NCBI GenBank assembly: GCA_963832725.1
Contig: CAWHVG010000003.1
Location: forward strand, 372,001 to 436,000
Reading direction: 5' to 3'
DNA length: 64,000 nucleotides
Source: JAEZBP01 sp963832725
GTDB lineage: Bacteria > Myxococcota_A > Polyangia > Polyangiales > Sandaracinaceae
Below are positions 28,784-38,225 of this stretch, one piece after another. The notes under the pieces were generated by a model. That model saw nothing but the letters and a program-made list of their open reading frames with translations. It did not search any database and was not told the DNA's origin. The position numbers and the translations under genes were made by a program. How positions within the stretch are numbered: position 1 is the stretch's first letter; each line of letters begins with the position of its first letter.

Positions 28784-30214
28784 TCAGCGCTGCTGGCCGC
28801 GGATGACCCGGGGGTCGACGGGGCGACCGTTCGGGCCGCGAACCTCGACGTGGTGGAGCTGCTCGCGGAAGGCGGCGGCCATCTCCGGCCGGAGCTGGAT
28901 TTGCGGAACCTGCAACGTGGGTTGGGTCGGCGCCTCGTCGGCGGCCGCCACCGGCTCGGGCGCGCCATCGAAGATGACGCGGCCGAAGCGCTCGGGAACG
29001 TGGAAGTCGCCGACGCGCGGCGGCGACCAGCCGTTCGAACGCTGCGGCCGGCCTTGCGGGCGTCCATCACATAGAAGTTCATCCGCCAGGTGTGGCTGGC
29101 GTGGGGCGGCATCGCCGGCGCGGCGCCGGCGTGGAAGGCGCTCCAGGGCACCGACAGCTCCACGGTGTAGCCCTGGTCCGCCCCGTCGTCGTTGACCTTG
29201 CCGCGCACGCGGTGACCTTCGCGTGCATGTGGCTGTCCCAGTCGACGTGGCCCACGGGGGCGGGCACACGCCGGCTGTCGTAGCGCGTGTCGAAGATCGC
29301 GCCGCTCGGCGACACCTGCATCTCGAAGTAGTCGTGCCCCGTGCCGTGGGGGTCGACCATCACCTCGACCGCGTCCTGCTCCCAGAGGTGGTCGTCGTGC
29401 TTCTTGAAGGTGCTCTTGAGGAAGTCGTCGGCGACGTCGACGCCGATGTAGAGGTTCTGGGCGTCCCAGAGCACCTTGGCGGTCGCGTGGGGCGCGGTGG
29501 GCGCGCCCGTCATGGTGTTGACGAAGGCGGCCGTGCTCGGCGTGGTGCGCCAGGCGGGCTCGTCGAGCTTGCCGTCGATCTGCGATCGAACCCGGCTGAG
29601 CTTCGTGGCACGCAGGGTCGGGACCAACGGGCCGAGGGGTGGCGATCCGGCGCCGGGGCCCCTCGGGGCCCCCGTGGGGATCGACAGAGGAGGCGCGCCC
29701 GGTTGTCGCCGTCGTTGGGGCCCTTGGTGATCTCGAGCCGGTGCGGCCCGTTCCAGACCCCGACGTAGATAGTCGCGCTCGGCGAGTTCCAGTCCGGCGG
29801 CAGCACCATCTCCTGGACGTCCTTGATGTACTCGCCGTTCTTCCAGCGGCCCGGCGGGTAGAGCTGGCGCACGGTCCCGACACCGTCCTGGTTGAGGCGG
29901 TTGGCCCCGGAGGCGTCTGCCACGTGCGTGAACAGGTGCCAGCCCTCCTCGAGCGCCTTGTCGGTCTTCCAGTACCAGGTGAAGGTGACCTTCTCGCCCG
30001 GCTTCCAGGTCGTGGCGCTCGCGTCGTAGCCGAGGATCTGGAGCTTGTTCTCGAACGAGATGTCGAGGGGGTGGCTCGGGTGCGGCTTCGTCTTCGAGAC
30101 GAAGGGCAGGAGCTCGGAACGCTCGGCCCGGGTGAGACTCTTCGTCTTCTCGACGCAGCCCGTGACGGGCAGGGCGAGGAGGCAAGCGAGAGCAACGATC
30201 GCAGTCGACTTCAT
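28784..30214 (-). CDS. Lipoprotein with CBM9-like carbohydrate-binding domain (frameshifted in this sequence)
   Basis: About 476 residues. The lipoprotein signal ends LPVTGC. A beta-sandwich region follows (GEKVTFTWYWKTDKALEEGWHLFTHV ... IYVGVWNGPHRLEI). Residues about 195-390 form a CBM9-like domain (IDGKLDEPAW, AKVLWDAQNLYIGVDVADDFLKS, DAVEVMVDPHGTGHDYFEMQVSPSGAIFD, YTVELSVPWSAF). A Pro-rich tail ends VEVRGPNGRPVDPRVIRGQQR. Frames shift near 29700, 29215 and 29050. Likely a surface sugar-binding lipoprotein. Ends 74 bp from the convergent yqgE gene; 17 bp downstream of ffh, perhaps the same transcript. Confidence 0.8.
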
Positions 30215-30231
30215 GGGGGCCCCATCACTCC

Positions 30232-31843
<1,612 letters not shown>

Positions 31844-32024
31844 GATGCCTTTGGCTCGGAATGATCTCAGGGCCGAGAGCCCGAGCCGGCGCGGCCCACG
31901 TGTGTCCGGGTCCCCGCACCGTCACCCGGCTCTTCGGGTTCGGGCGCATTAGCACGCAGTCTGGAGCGCTGGCAAGGTGGCCCGCCACTGCCGGCGGCGG
32001 CCGGACGGCCTATGAGCGCCCCCC

Positions 32025-34712
32025 ATGGCCACCACGCTGCCCACGCCGGGCGACCCGAACGTCCTCTACGTCGTCGACCTCACCGGCTACGTCTTCCGCG
32101 CCTACCACGCGCTGCCGCCGATGAGCACCTCCTCGGGCGAGCCGACCCACGCGGTCCTACGGCGTGACCCGATGCTCTTGTCGCTGGTCACGCAGCAAGA
32201 GCCGCACCTCCTGGCCGTGGCGCTCGATGCCTCGGGGCCCTCCTTCCGCAAGGAGATGTACGCCGCGTACAAGGCGAACCGACCGCCAGCGCCGCCGGAC
32301 CTGCGCGAGCAGATCGATCGGTGGAGGAGGTCGTCGCCGCCTACGCCATCCCCTGCTTCACCGAGCCCGGGTCGAGGCGGACGACCTGATCGCCACACTC
32401 GTGGCGAAAGCGCGGGCGAGGGGCCTGCTCGTCGTCATCGTGAGCGCGGACAAGGACCTGCTTCAGCTCGTCGATGACGGCGTGTCATGTTCGATTCGAT
32501 GCGGAACCGCGTCTACGGTCGCGAGGAGACCTTCGAGAAGCTCGGCGTGCCGCCGGAGCAGGTCTGCGAGTACTTGGCGCTGACCGGCGACAGCTCGGAC
32601 AACGTGCCCGGCGTGCCCAAAGTGGGACCGAAGACCGCCGCGGCGCTCTTGGCCGACCACGCCGACCTCGAGGCCATCTACGCCCATCTCGAGGGCATCA
32701 CGCGCAAGTCCGTCCGCGCCACGCTGGAGACCCACGAGCGACGACGCGTTCCTCTCCCGCAACCTGGTCGTGCTGAGGAAGGACGCGCCGGTGGAGCTGG
32801 ATCTCGAGAAGCTCCGCTACGGCGGCGCGGACCAGGAGCGGCTGCGCGATCTCTTCGGCCGCCTGGAGTTCCACCGCCTCCTGGCCCAGCTCGCGCCGCG
32901 GCCGACCACGCCCGCCCACCATCGGGTGGTGACATCGCGCCGAGTTGGACGAGGTCGTGCACGCCGCGCGCGGGGCGGGCTCAGCTGGCGCTCTACACGC
33001 TGGCCGAGGGGCGGGACCCGCTGAGCGCGCCCGTCGCGGGCGTGGCGCTCGCCTGGAAGGCCGAGGAGAGGCGTCTACGTGCCGACTGGGCACTCTACAC
33101 CGGCGTGCCGGAGCAGCTTCGGAGGCCGAGGTCTACGAGGCGCTGGCCCGCTACTGGAGGACCGGCGGTCCCGCTCCGGGTCGAGCGACACCAAGCGGCG
33201 AGCTGCTCCCTTCGGCCGGCGCGGCGTGCGTCTCGCCAACGTGGCCTTCGACGTGATGCTGGCGAGCTACCTCGTCGATCCCGAGCGCCACGGCCACTCG
33301 CTGGAGGAGGTCGCGGGGAGCGGGATGCAGCAACCCTTGGCCGGTTACGACGCCCTCACCGAGAAGCGCCGCGGGCACCAGAAGGCGCTCTGCGACGTCG
33401 CGGTGGACGACGCGCGTGACTACGCCGGCGCGCGGGTGAGGCTGTGTGGACCGTGGAGAAGCTGCTCGAGCCGCGCATCGAGGGGCAGGGCTTGCGCGAG
33501 CTGCTCGACACGCTGGAGATCCCGCTGGCCCGGGTGCTCGCCGCCATGGAGCGCGAGGGCATCCGGGTGGACGCGGAGTATCTGGCGGCGCGCTCCGCGG
33601 AGGTCGGCGCGCGCATCGAGGCGCTGGAGGCGAAGGCGCTCGAGCTGGCGGGCCCGGACCTCAAGATCAACTCCCCGCGCTCGCTGGAGACCATCCTCTT
33701 CGACCGGCTGGGCTTGCCGGTGATCAAGCGGACCAAGACCAGCCGCTCGACCGACCACGAGGTGCTCGAGGAGCTCGCGAGCGAGCACGAGCTGCCGAAG
33801 GTGATCCTCGAGCACCGGATGCTGACCAAGCTGAAGGGCACCTACCTCGACGCGCTCCCCAAGCAGATCCACCCGGAGACGGGCCGTATCCACACCCGCT
33901 TCAACCAGGCGGTCGCGGCGACCGGCCGCATGAGCTCGAGCGACCCGAACCTGCAGAACATCCCCATCCGCACCGAGGAGGGCAGGGCCATCCGAAACGC
34001 GTTCGTTGCCCGCGCCGGCTGGCGGCTGATGAGCGCGGACTACTCGCAGATCGAGCTGCGCGTCCTGGCCCACCTCAGCCACGACGAGGAGCTCGTCGAC
34101 GCGTTCACGCGAGACGAGGACGTCCACGTGCGCACGGCCAAGGCCATCTTCGGGGTCGAGGCGGACGCCGTGACCCGCGAGATGCGCGGGCAGGCCAAGA
34201 CGGTGAACTTCGCGGTCATCTACGGACAGACCCAGTTCGCGCTCGCGCGCAACCTCGGCACCAGCAAGACGGAGGCGAAGCGCTACATCGACGCCTTCTT
34301 CGAGCGGTACGCGGGCGTCGCCCGCTTCATGGAGGAGACGGTGGAGCACGCCGGGACGAGCGGCGGCGTTCGCACGCTGCTCAACCGCTGGCGCGCGCTG
34401 CCGGACATCCGCAGCAAGAACCGCGGCCTGCGGGCGGCCGCCGAGCGAGTGGCGCGCAACACGCCCATCCAGGGCTCCGCGGCGGACATCATGAAGCTGG
34501 CCATGGTTCGCATCGACGAGGCGCTCCGCGAGGCCGAGCTGGCGAGCAAGATGCTCCTCACCGTGCACGACGAGCTGGTGTTCGAGGTGGCGCCCGACGA
34601 AGAAGAGCGGCTTCGCGCGCTGGTGAAGGACCGGATGGAGAACGCGCTCCCGCTCGACGTCCCGCTGGTCGTCGACATCGGCGTGGGCCAGACCTGGAAC
34701 GAAGCCCACTGA
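32025..34712 (+). CDS. polA: DNA polymerase I (frameshifts in the N-terminal half)
   Basis: 895 residues after repair, normal length. 5'-nuclease domain about 1-290 (VLYVVDLTGYVFRAYHALPPM, VEADDLIATL, SADKDLLQLVDD, GVPKVGPKTAAALL). The central exonuclease-like domain lacks its metal ligands: LYTLAEG replaces the DxE motif and the late YxxxD reads YAGAR. The polymerase domain from about 33444 is clean: RMSSSDPNLQNIPIR, MSADYSQIELRVLAHLS, KTVNFAVIYGQTQ, LLTVHDELVFEV. Shifts occur near 32160, 32316, 32375, 32482, 32735, 32935, 33120-33230 and 33440. Roles: Okazaki processing and repair. Divergent from ffh across 181 bp. Confidence 0.95.
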
Positions 34713-34776
34713 GCATCGCCTGCGGAGCGTGGGCGAACGCGCGTCCGCCGGGACCCGCGTGCTACAAGTTCGGTCG

Positions 34777-35592
34777 ATGCTGGTGGACACGCGGGTGGGA
34801 CGCCTTTTCGTGGACGTGCGGGGCGACGGCACGCCGCTCGTCCTCTGGCCCTCGTTGCTGACCGACGGAGGCATGTGGCGCTTCCAGGTTCCTGCCTTGG
34901 CTGAGCGCTACCGCGTGATCACCATCGATCCGCCCGGCCACGGCCGGAGCGAGCGCCGCGAGCGCCCTTTCTCGCTCGAGGACTGCGCCGACGCCGTCCT
35001 CGAGATCCTCGACGCGCTCGAGCTCGACCGCGTGCACTACGCCGGGCTGTCCTGGGGCGGCATGACCGGGATGCGCATGGCGCTGCGCGCTCCCTCGCGC
35101 CTGCGCTCGCTCGCGCTCCTCGACACCAACGCCGACCGCGAGACGCGCAGCAAGCTGCCCTCGTATCGGGCGATGGCGTTCATCTCGAGCATCTTCGGTG
35201 GGGGCGTGCCGCCGCTTTTGGCCCGGCTCGACACCATCTTCTTCGCCGAGCGCACCCGTCGCGAGCGGCCGGACATCCTGCGCGACTTCCGCGATCACGT
35301 GGTGCGGATGGAGCCCGCGTCGATCCGGCACGCGGTGGACGCCGTGATGTTCCACCGGGGCGACATCCGCGATCGCCTGCCGGCGATCCGCGTGCCGGCG
35401 CTGGTCGCGGTCGGCCTCGAGGACGTGGCCACGCCTCCCTCGCGCGCCCGCGACATCGCCGATCGCATCCCGGGCGCGGAGTACGTGGAGCTGCCCGGCG
35501 CGGGCCATCTGAGCGCGCTCGAGGTGCCGGGCCGAGTCACCGAGATGCTGCTCGACTTCTTCGCGCGCGTCGAGCGAGCCGAAGCGGCCTGA
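34777..35592 (+). CDS. Alpha/beta hydrolase
   Basis: 271 residues. The nucleophile elbow GLSWGG puts Ser at 92; the acid is probably Asp/Glu in VAVGLEDVATPP and the His lies in GAGHLSALE. The oxyanion-side strand reads VLWPSLLTDGGMW and the loop VITIDPPGHGRSE. The family includes esterases, lactonases and beta-ketoadipate enol-lactone hydrolases; no pathway partner is adjacent, so the substrate stays open. 64 bp downstream of polA. Confidence 0.88.
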   Translation: MLVDTRVGRLFVDVRGDGTPLVLWPSLLTDGGMWRFQVPALAERYRVITIDPPGHGRSERRERPFSLEDCADAVLEILDALELDRVHYAGLSWGGMTGMRMALRAPSRLRSLALLDTNADRETRSKLPSYRAMAFISSIFGGGVPPLLARLDTIFFAERTRRERPDILRDFRDHVVRMEPASIRHAVDAVMFHRGDIRDRLPAIRVPALVAVGLEDVATPPSRARDIADRIPGAEYVELPGAGHLSALEVPGRVTEMLLDFFARVERAEAA

Positions 35593-35719
35593 CCAGGGTC
35601 CTTTCCGGCCTCGAACCAGGCCGAGCGGCGCCGTCGCGCGCGTGCCCACGCGCCGTGCCGAGGGACCTGCGAAGGGTGCGCGCGGGGCCACCGGGTCGAG
35701 GCGGCCCGAGCGTTCGGAA

Positions 35720-36916
35720 TCAGCCCAGGAGCGGAGCCAGGACCCGGCGGACCAGTCGGACGGGCAGGGCGCCGTGGTCCGGCCGCAGGCGCGTGTTCCA
35801 GCCCATCCGCAGCCGGACGCCGCGCCACTCGATCGAGCGGCTGAACGCGGCGTAGGGCCAGATGGCCATCATCAGCACGTCGCGCAGCGGCGCGGCCAGG
35901 ATGCGGTGCCAGGCCATCGGCTGACCGCGGGTGCGGCCGAGCAGGAACGCGTCGCCTGCTGCCTTGAGCGTGCCGTGCACCAAGAGGATGGCGCCGAAGC
36001 GAAGGTCCAGGCCGCTGGTCAGGAACGCGAGGAAAGAGAGCGCGGTCGAGTTGGCCAGCAGATCGCCCACGAAGCCGGGGATGTGGATGGCCGCGCGCAT
36101 CTTCAGCCAGCGCGCGTGGCGGCTGATGAAGTGGTCGACCGAGGAGCGCTCGTTGATGTTCTCGACCGTGGTGGTGGAGAGCAGGACCTTCTTGCCGACC
36201 TTTTGGAACGCGCGGCCGAGCACGTAGTCCTCGGCGAGGATGTCGCGCACGAGCTCCAGCCCACCGACCTCGGCCAGGTCGCTCTTGCGGAAGAGCATCG
36301 ACTTGCCGATGACGCAGGCGATCCCGAAATAGCGCAGGGCCACGCAGCAGCCGGGCGCGATGAACGCCGAGAGCTGGAGGTTGTGCAGCGTGGCGCCCAG
36401 GCTCTGCTCGCCCACGCCGACGATCATCGAGCTCAAGAGGTGTCCGTCCTCCGCCACCAGCTCGCTCACCACCCGCGTCAGGTAGTCCGGCCGGGCTCGG
36501 ACGTTGGCGTCGGACTGCAGGACGAGATCGTTTCGGGCAGTCCGCAGCGCGCCCTGGAGGTTGGCCACCTTCGGGTTCAGGCCGAAATCGGGATCGCTCA
36601 GCACGAAGCGCGTCGGCACGTCCGGGAACTCGGCCGCGATCTCCCGCGCCACGCTCAGGGCGGCGTCGTCGGGCTCCGTGGTGGCGAAGACCACCTCGAA
36701 GGGCGCCGGATAGTCCTGGGCGTAGAAGGAGCGCAGGTTCTGGCGCAGCCCCTCCTCGGCGCCCTTGATCGGCTTGAGCAGCGTGAGGGGAGGCAGCGCC
36801 TCGGGCGGCACGCGGAAGGGCGGCCGGCCGGTGTGGCGGACCGTGGCGACGATGCCCAGCCCGAACACGACGAGCCCGACGGCGGCGCAACCGAGAAGGA
36901 TCCAGGGCAGCAGCAT
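35720..36916 (-). CDS. Family 2 glycosyltransferase, ceramide glucosyltransferase/HpnI-like
   Basis: 398 residues. An N-terminal membrane helix is followed by a GT-A fold: LTLLKPIKGAEEGLRQNLRSFYAQDYP, VLSDPDFGLNPKVANLQGA, LQSDANVRARPDYL, LAEDYVLGRAFQKVG, and the acceptor motif RHARW (R-xx-RW). C-terminal membrane helices complete the ceramide-glucosyltransferase pattern. It probably glycosylates a lipid (sphingolipid or hopanoid) on the inner membrane. No sphingolipid or hopanoid biosynthesis gene lies nearby, so the acceptor is inferred only from family. Confidence 0.88.
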   Translation of the reverse strand: MLLPWILLGCAAVGLVVFGLGIVATVRHTGRPPFRVPPEALPPLTLLKPIKGAEEGLRQNLRSFYAQDYPAPFEVVFATTEPDDAALSVAREIAAEFPDVPTRFVLSDPDFGLNPKVANLQGALRTARNDLVLQSDANVRARPDYLTRVVSELVAEDGHLLSSMIVGVGEQSLGATLHNLQLSAFIAPGCCVALRYFGIACVIGKSMLFRKSDLAEVGGLELVRDILAEDYVLGRAFQKVGKKVLLSTTTVENINERSSVDHFISRHARWLKMRAAIHIPGFVGDLLANSTALSFLAFLTSGLDLRFGAILLVHGTLKAAGDAFLLGRTRGQPMAWHRILAAPLRDVLMMAIWPYAAFSRSIEWRGVRLRMGWNTRLRPDHGALPVRLVRRVLAPLLG

Positions 36917-37053
36917 GGTTCTTCCCTCCGTGTCGCCGCGAGGATGGGTGCTCCTCGGGGCAGCGCGGGGTCGAAGGCGCGCCGACTATGTCACCGACCG
37001 CGACGGTTGGGCAAACGCCCGCCGCGAGAACGCCTCGCCGCGCTCGGACGGGG

Positions 37054-37070
37054 TGAGGCGAAATGCCTCA
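37054..37070 (-). terminator. Hairpin overlapping the stop of the small lipoprotein gene
   Basis: TGAGGC-gaaat-GCCTCA is a perfect 6-bp stem. On the minus strand its first bases are the TGA stop codon of the lipoprotein gene. No T-run follows, so termination is a guess. Confidence 0.3.
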
Positions 37071-37631
37071 GAAACAGCCGCGGGCGCAGGCGCTCAGCTC
37101 GAGCTGGCAGGCCGTCTGGCATGCGCGCGCGCCGTCGGGGCAGGACTCGATACAGTGGCGCCACGCGGGCTCGCAGGCCGCCGCGGCGCAGGCCGGGTTG
37201 GCCGTGCGCGGCATGGGCCGTGGCCGGCGTCGATGCTCATCTTCGGGCAGCTCGACCCGGTTCACGGGCGGCGGCTCGGACGGCTCTTCTTCCGGATCGT
37301 CGCCGGGGACGCTGGCCGCCGTCACGGGCATCACGGTCCGCGGGCCCAGCGCCGCCTCGGGCAGGCCCGGCAGTCGCGGCACCGATTCGCCGTGCTCGAT
37401 CGCGTAGACGCGCTCGTGGGCGTAGTCGCGGCGCTCCTCGGGCTGGCCGATGGTGTAGTGTTGGAGCCATGCGGTCCAGCAAGCGTGCTTCTCCGCGAGC
37501 GCAATCCGCGTGTCGAAGTCGGCGGCGTAGCACCGCTCGAAGTACACGCGGCTTTGCTGGGACCGGCGAAGGCTCGGTCCACATCCGGCGACGGTGACGG
37601 CGACCGCCAGCGCCACGGCCCAACGGAGCAT
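37068..37631 (-). CDS. Small Cys-containing lipoprotein, function unknown
   Basis: 187 residues. The signal peptide ends VTVAGC (lipobox). The mature part has a conserved-looking helical region (QSRVYFERCYAADFDTRIALAEKHACWTAWLQHYTIGQPEERRDYAHERVYAIE), a Pro/Glu linker and a Cys-rich C-terminus (about seven Cys in the last 45 residues, ending SACARGCF). Such tandem-Cys helical tails recur in myxobacterial lipoproteins. Its ATG overlaps the ATG of the opposite-strand methyltransferase gene by two bases. Confidence 0.75.
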   Translation of the reverse strand: MLRWAVALAVAVTVAGCGPSLRRSQQSRVYFERCYAADFDTRIALAEKHACWTAWLQHYTIGQPEERRDYAHERVYAIEHGESVPRLPGLPEAALGPRTVMPVTAASVPGDDPEEEPSEPPPVNRVELPEDEHRRRPRPMPRTANPACAAAACEPAWRHCIESCPDGARACQTACQLELSACARGCF

Positions 37632-38220
37632 GCACGAAGAAGGTACCACCCCCGACGCCGCGCCCCAAGGGCCCCTCGGTGCGGCCGGTTTCGGCGTCCT
37701 CGACGGAGGAGCGCTCGGTCCGCTCTGGCTCGCGTGGGTCGGCGAGGGCCTCACGGCGCTGCGTTTCGGTGCCAATCCGCCGCCCGAGCCGGAGCTCTTG
37801 CGGCTGATGCCCGAGGTGTGGCCGGTCGAGGAGGCGCCCATTCCATCGTCGGTGAACGGCACGTTGCGCCGATACTTGGCAGGTGAGGTGGTCGATCCGG
37901 TGACGATTCCGGTGAGATTGACGGGCACCCGCTTCCAGAATCGGGTCTGGACGGCGCTTCGGGACGTGAGGCGGGGAGCAGTCCGCAGCTACGGTGGGTT
38001 GGCGGCGGACGCGGGATCGCCGCGCGCGATGCGCGCGGTCGGCATGGCCATGGCAGCGAACCCCATCGCCATCGTGGTGCCCTGCCACCGGATCGTCGGC
38101 TCCGGGTTCGCGCTCGGCGGCTACTCGGGCGGCCTCGAGCGCAAGCGGCTCCTGCTCGCGCTCGAGGGCGTGAAGGTCGACGGCGAGCGGGTTCTCCCGG
38201 GTCAGCTCGACCTTCTCTGA
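37630..38220 (+). CDS. ogt: Methylated-DNA-[protein]-cysteine S-methyltransferase
   Basis: 196 residues. The active-site motif PCHR is at 151-154 with acceptor Cys152 in AIVVPCHRIVGSGFALGGYSGG; the DNA-binding helix region has GTRFQNRVWTALRDVRRGAVRSYGGLA with the usual SYGxLA and Arg finger region. It removes O6-alkyl groups from guanine in a suicide reaction. The ATG at 37630 is in a GCATGC shared with the divergent lipoprotein start; if both starts are right there is no intergenic space, so one start could lie further in. ogt rather than ada is chosen for the lack of an AdaA-type domain. Confidence 0.9.
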   Translation: MHEEGTTPDAAPQGPLGAAGFGVLDGGALGPLWLAWVGEGLTALRFGANPPPEPELLRLMPEVWPVEEAPIPSSVNGTLRRYLAGEVVDPVTIPVRLTGTRFQNRVWTALRDVRRGAVRSYGGLAADAGSPRAMRAVGMAMAANPIAIVVPCHRIVGSGFALGGYSGGLERKRLLLALEGVKVDGERVLPGQLDLL

Positions 38221-38225
38221 GAGGT

